Shown piece by piece: positions 61,598-64,000 of a stretch of DNA of 64,000 bases. Below the pieces are notes generated by a model. It was not told the DNA's origin and ran no database searches. It saw only the letters and a program-made list of their open reading frames with translations. Positions within the stretch are counted from its first letter, which is position 1. Each line of letters starts with the position of its first letter. A program made the position numbers and the translations under genes. The stretch comes from Acrasis kona. Its lineage: Eukaryota > Heterolobosea > Eutetramitea > Acrasida > Acrasidae. The stretch lies in the NCBI GenBank assembly GCA_026419775.2, contig JAOPGA020001010.1, positions 1 to 64,000 on the forward strand, given 5' to 3'.

Positions 61598-62365
61598 ATG
61601 TCCACGCTCAAGGGTGCATTAAAGGAATGGGAGGAAAGAGAGGGTCAGAGACCAGTTGATGCCGAGGTTATCAAATTATGCGGGTGGTTGCCACCGATCG
61701 AGAAAATGGATGCACAGGCACTGTCTCATCTTAAAAAATGCAAATCGTTGTCATTATCAACAAACAACATTAGTAATATCGGGAGGATAGATGGGATGGA
61801 ATCATTAGAAGTTCTTTCTCTCGGACGAAACACTCTTACAAAGTTGGACAATACAGATTCAATGACTAATTTGAGGCAGTTATGGCTGTCTTTTAATAAA
61901 ATAGATAATTTGGTTGGGATAGAGAAGTTAAAAAATTTACGCACATTGTATATGAGCAACAATAGGCTGTCTGATTGGCAGGAAATTGATAGATTACGTT
62001 ACCTTCCAAATCTCACCGATCTATCATTGTCCTCTAATCCTATTGAGGTTATAACTAGAGAACAAGGTGGTAATTGGAGGGTTGAGGTGATCAAAAGACT
62101 ACCAAAGCTCAAGATATTTGATGGAGTAAATGTAACACAAGAAGAACTTTACAACGCCAAAGCAAGTCGATCAAACATAACAAGCCCCAAATCAACATTA
62201 GTTAGTCCTAAATCAACAGTGGTGAGCCCCAAATCTAATCAATTAAGTCCTTCAAGCCCCTCCGAAATTGTACAGGCACATATGGATGAGAGCGACGATA
62301 CAATTCGCAAAAGCGTACATTTCTCTCCATCTGAATTGAACCAAAACATACATCAGTCCGTATAA
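61598..62365 (+). CDS. DNAL1: Axonemal dynein light chain 1 (LC1/DNAL1)
   Basis: 255 aa from the ATG at 61598. The frame is open upstream, but the 66-nt extension has no ATG and is hydrophobic. The N-terminus LKGALKEWEEREGQRPVDAE is the LC1 signature, followed by LPPIEKMDAQALSHLKKCKS and SDS22-type LRRs (LSLSTNNISNI, VLSLGRNTLTKL, QLWLSFNKIDNL, TLYMSNNRLSDWQEI) and a C-terminal LPKLKIFDGV cap. LC1 binds the gamma heavy-chain motor domain of the outer dynein arm and tethers it to the microtubule. The tail of about 60 residues with repeated SPKS motifs is an addition to the usual 190-200 aa and looks like a phosphorylation or MT-binding region. Confidence 0.94.
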   Translation: MSTLKGALKEWEEREGQRPVDAEVIKLCGWLPPIEKMDAQALSHLKKCKSLSLSTNNISNIGRIDGMESLEVLSLGRNTLTKLDNTDSMTNLRQLWLSFNKIDNLVGIEKLKNLRTLYMSNNRLSDWQEIDRLRYLPNLTDLSLSSNPIEVITREQGGNWRVEVIKRLPKLKIFDGVNVTQEELYNAKASRSNITSPKSTLVSPKSTVVSPKSNQLSPSSPSEIVQAHMDESDDTIRKSVHFSPSELNQNIHQSV

Positions 62366-62380
62366 ATAAAAATTTATATA

Positions 62381-63327
62381 TTATTGTACTTGTTTTGTTG
62401 GTATAGGAGAGGGTATCATCTCGGAAACTGTCTTAACTACTTTACTATGTGCTGCAATCTCTTGCTTTTGTTGTTCAATAATCTTCACCAGCTCTTTTTT
62501 ATCAGTGATGTTTTGTCTGAGGATTAGTGGCTGATATGTTTATGCACTTACAATAACGAGTCAACATTTAAAGATACTTTGTCAATCATTGCCCTGCTAG
62601 ACTTGTTGTGCTGATTTGATAAGTTTGCTCTCTGAAGGGCGCCATTGAGTTCATCTATCATTTCTCGCATTTCGACAATTTCAATTTCCCGTGCACAGTA
62701 GCTCTTCCTCAGTGCGCTAATATATTTTTGATGATGTGTTAAACAAACAGATAGATTTCTAGCTGCTTCAATAGCTTTCTCTTCTCTTCTCCGTGAATTA
62801 TGATACTCTCTTTGAAGTTTTAAAACCATGTACTTCAGCCGCTGTTTATCAGAATCACCGTGAGCGTCTATGTTGATTTGTCTATGTTCTACTGTTTGTT
62901 GTGTAAGCTATCTAAAACTATTCACGTACGTTTTATTGGTTTTGATGTCTGTTGTACAGTTGGGTGTTGATTTTGCGGAATATTCTGCTGAACAACCCTC
63001 CTCCTCGGGCTATCAAATTTGTACAATGAGTCTAGCTGTTTGAATCTAGCCTCTATATCGATCTTTGCTGCAGAATCAGATGTCTGGCTGTCGAAAGATT
63101 CATCCAGAGTGTCGTTAAACTGTCTTGGTGTATTATTAGCGGATGGTGTTTTGATGTCTTTTTCGTTCCGAACACCCTTGTTCCCTGATAGTTGTTAGAC
63201 ATCGTCACTCAGTTAACATACAAAGCAAATCTTCGTGATTAATCTCCTTTGGTTCGATCCTTTCATCACCATACAAAACCTCCTCACGATTTGAAGGTCT
63301 CTTTGAGGGATGTCTGGGAGAATTCAT
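62381..63327 (-). CDS. Coiled-coil protein, 4 exons, unknown family
   Basis: Exons 63327-63222, 63184-62930, 62891-62552 and 62516-62381, introns 37, 38 and 35 nt, all in frame (278 aa). The N-terminal half is disordered and charged with an IEARFKQLDSLYKFDSPRRR segment. The C-terminal half is a long coiled coil (LKLQREYHNSRRREEKAIEA, IEIVEMREMIDELNGALQRA) ending in SPIPTKQVQ. It converges on DNAL1 with only 15 bp between stops. Function is unknown, and a cilium role is suggested only by the neighbour. Confidence 0.8.
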
Positions 63328-63408
63328 ATCACGTTCGGAGTGCGCAACGTATTCTTTTTCAAATAAGGATTACCGCGTACGTTTACAAAAACAATTTATT
63401 TGAAACAT

Positions 63409-64000
63409 TCAGAATTTCCATACACAAACAGTCCCGTCGACACTCGAACTTAGTAAGCAAGTCTCTCCGGCTAAAGGATGGTAAGACACTCCACTAACTG
63501 ATGCCTTATGGTTCCGTAGAGTATTCAAAGTAGCAGCTTCCATTAAGTCATAAATGTGTACCGATCCGTCTTCACTACCACTAATGATGTAGGTGTCATC
63601 GTTGGAAACACAATGACCAACTTGTAGATTAGTATTTTCGTGACCTTTGTAAGTATTTAAAAGTTCTCCTGTGGCTTTGTCAATCAACCTAACAGTTCCA
63701 TCCAACAAACTTGCTATAATGCATTTTTCATCATTTGTTGTTGACACACACGTGATGCTGGCTTAAATAATAATGAATTAAAAGTTGATTGTTCAAACTT
63801 ACGACCCAGAGAGTCCACAGTTAGACTTCCTTTTCTAATGTCATACGATCGCAGCGAACCATCGACACATGAGGAAATTATTTCTTCTCTAGTTACACAA
63901 ACGCTTGTGACACTATCTGTAAAATCGTCCATAGACTGAATGGGTTTATAGTTGTTAGATCGTAAATCCCACACTTTTACAGTTCGATCATAGCTTCCCG
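63409..64000 (-). CDS. WDR83: WDR83/MORG1-like WD40 protein, 5' part outside the window
   Basis: Exons 64000-63803 (partial) and 63761-63409, 41-nt intron. Visible WD repeats include GSYDRTVKVWDLRSNN, SCVDGSLRSYDIRKGSL, SLGPSITCVS (across the join), SLLDGTVRLIDKATGELLNT, SGSEDGSVHIYDLM and SSSVDGTVCVWKF at the end. The set EEIISSCVDG / LDGTVRLIDKATGELL / YKGH / SGSEDG matches the C-terminal half of WDR83 (MORG1), a scaffold of ERK signalling that also associates with the spliceosome. The missing N-terminal repeats lie beyond base 64000. Confidence 0.88.

Overview
This is nuclear DNA from a eukaryotic microbe, not a prokaryote. Genes sit on both strands without operons. Many are split by very short GT-AG introns, mostly 35-49 nt, with a few of 59-91 nt. 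Intergenic gaps are short and AT-rich. The gene set includes flagellar and axonemal proteins (IFT46, axonemal dynein light chain 1, an LRRC9-type protein) together with NRAMP, a terpene synthase, an RWP-RK protein and a GH17 glucanase. This fits a free-living amoeboflagellate protist, and a heterolobosean (Naegleria/Acrasis-like) is my best guess. The species assignment is inference.

Layout. 1-2460: fragment of a reverse-transcriptase element (DIRS/Pat-like RT plus an ORF with a possible GIY-YIG domain), then an array of five covarying stem-loops. 2481-17771: dense housekeeping block with a bacterial-looking HWYR-motif protein, a FAN-like BEACH protein, a renalase-like FAD enzyme, a LOR/tubby-fold protein, NRAMP, TFIIA-gamma, ADAT1, a GH17 mucin-like protein, an AIG1-type membrane hydrolase and a four-exon 62-aa microprotein. 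18272-22904: decaying accessory stretch with a frameshifted P-loop ATPase, a small SAM protein and low-complexity ORFs. 23110-29986: fluoride exporter divergent from a large UvrD-type helicase, then a membrane-anchored purple acid phosphatase.

29987-41384: mobile-element graveyard. It holds a cysteine-rich secreted protein gene duplicated in an identical block of about 754 bp, a coiled-coil gene and its deletion derivative, a hAT transposase relic, a LINE endonuclease relic and dispersed retroelement ends. 41385-64000: gene-dense again with RWP-RK, a glycosyltransferase-like protein, terpene synthase, IFT46, F-box, LRRC9-like, an ABCC/MRP transporter, tRNA-Gly(UCC), a PB1-UBA protein, DNAL1, a coiled-coil protein and WDR83 (cut by the window edge).

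How the genes relate. IFT46, LRRC9-like and DNAL1 form a loose 17-kb neighbourhood of cilium genes. NRAMP, the fluoride exporter and the ABCC pump are transport and detoxification functions. The rest are independent housekeeping genes. Exon joins were made by eye from GT/AG sites, frame continuity and family recognition. Family names come from recalled motif knowledge; no search was run.
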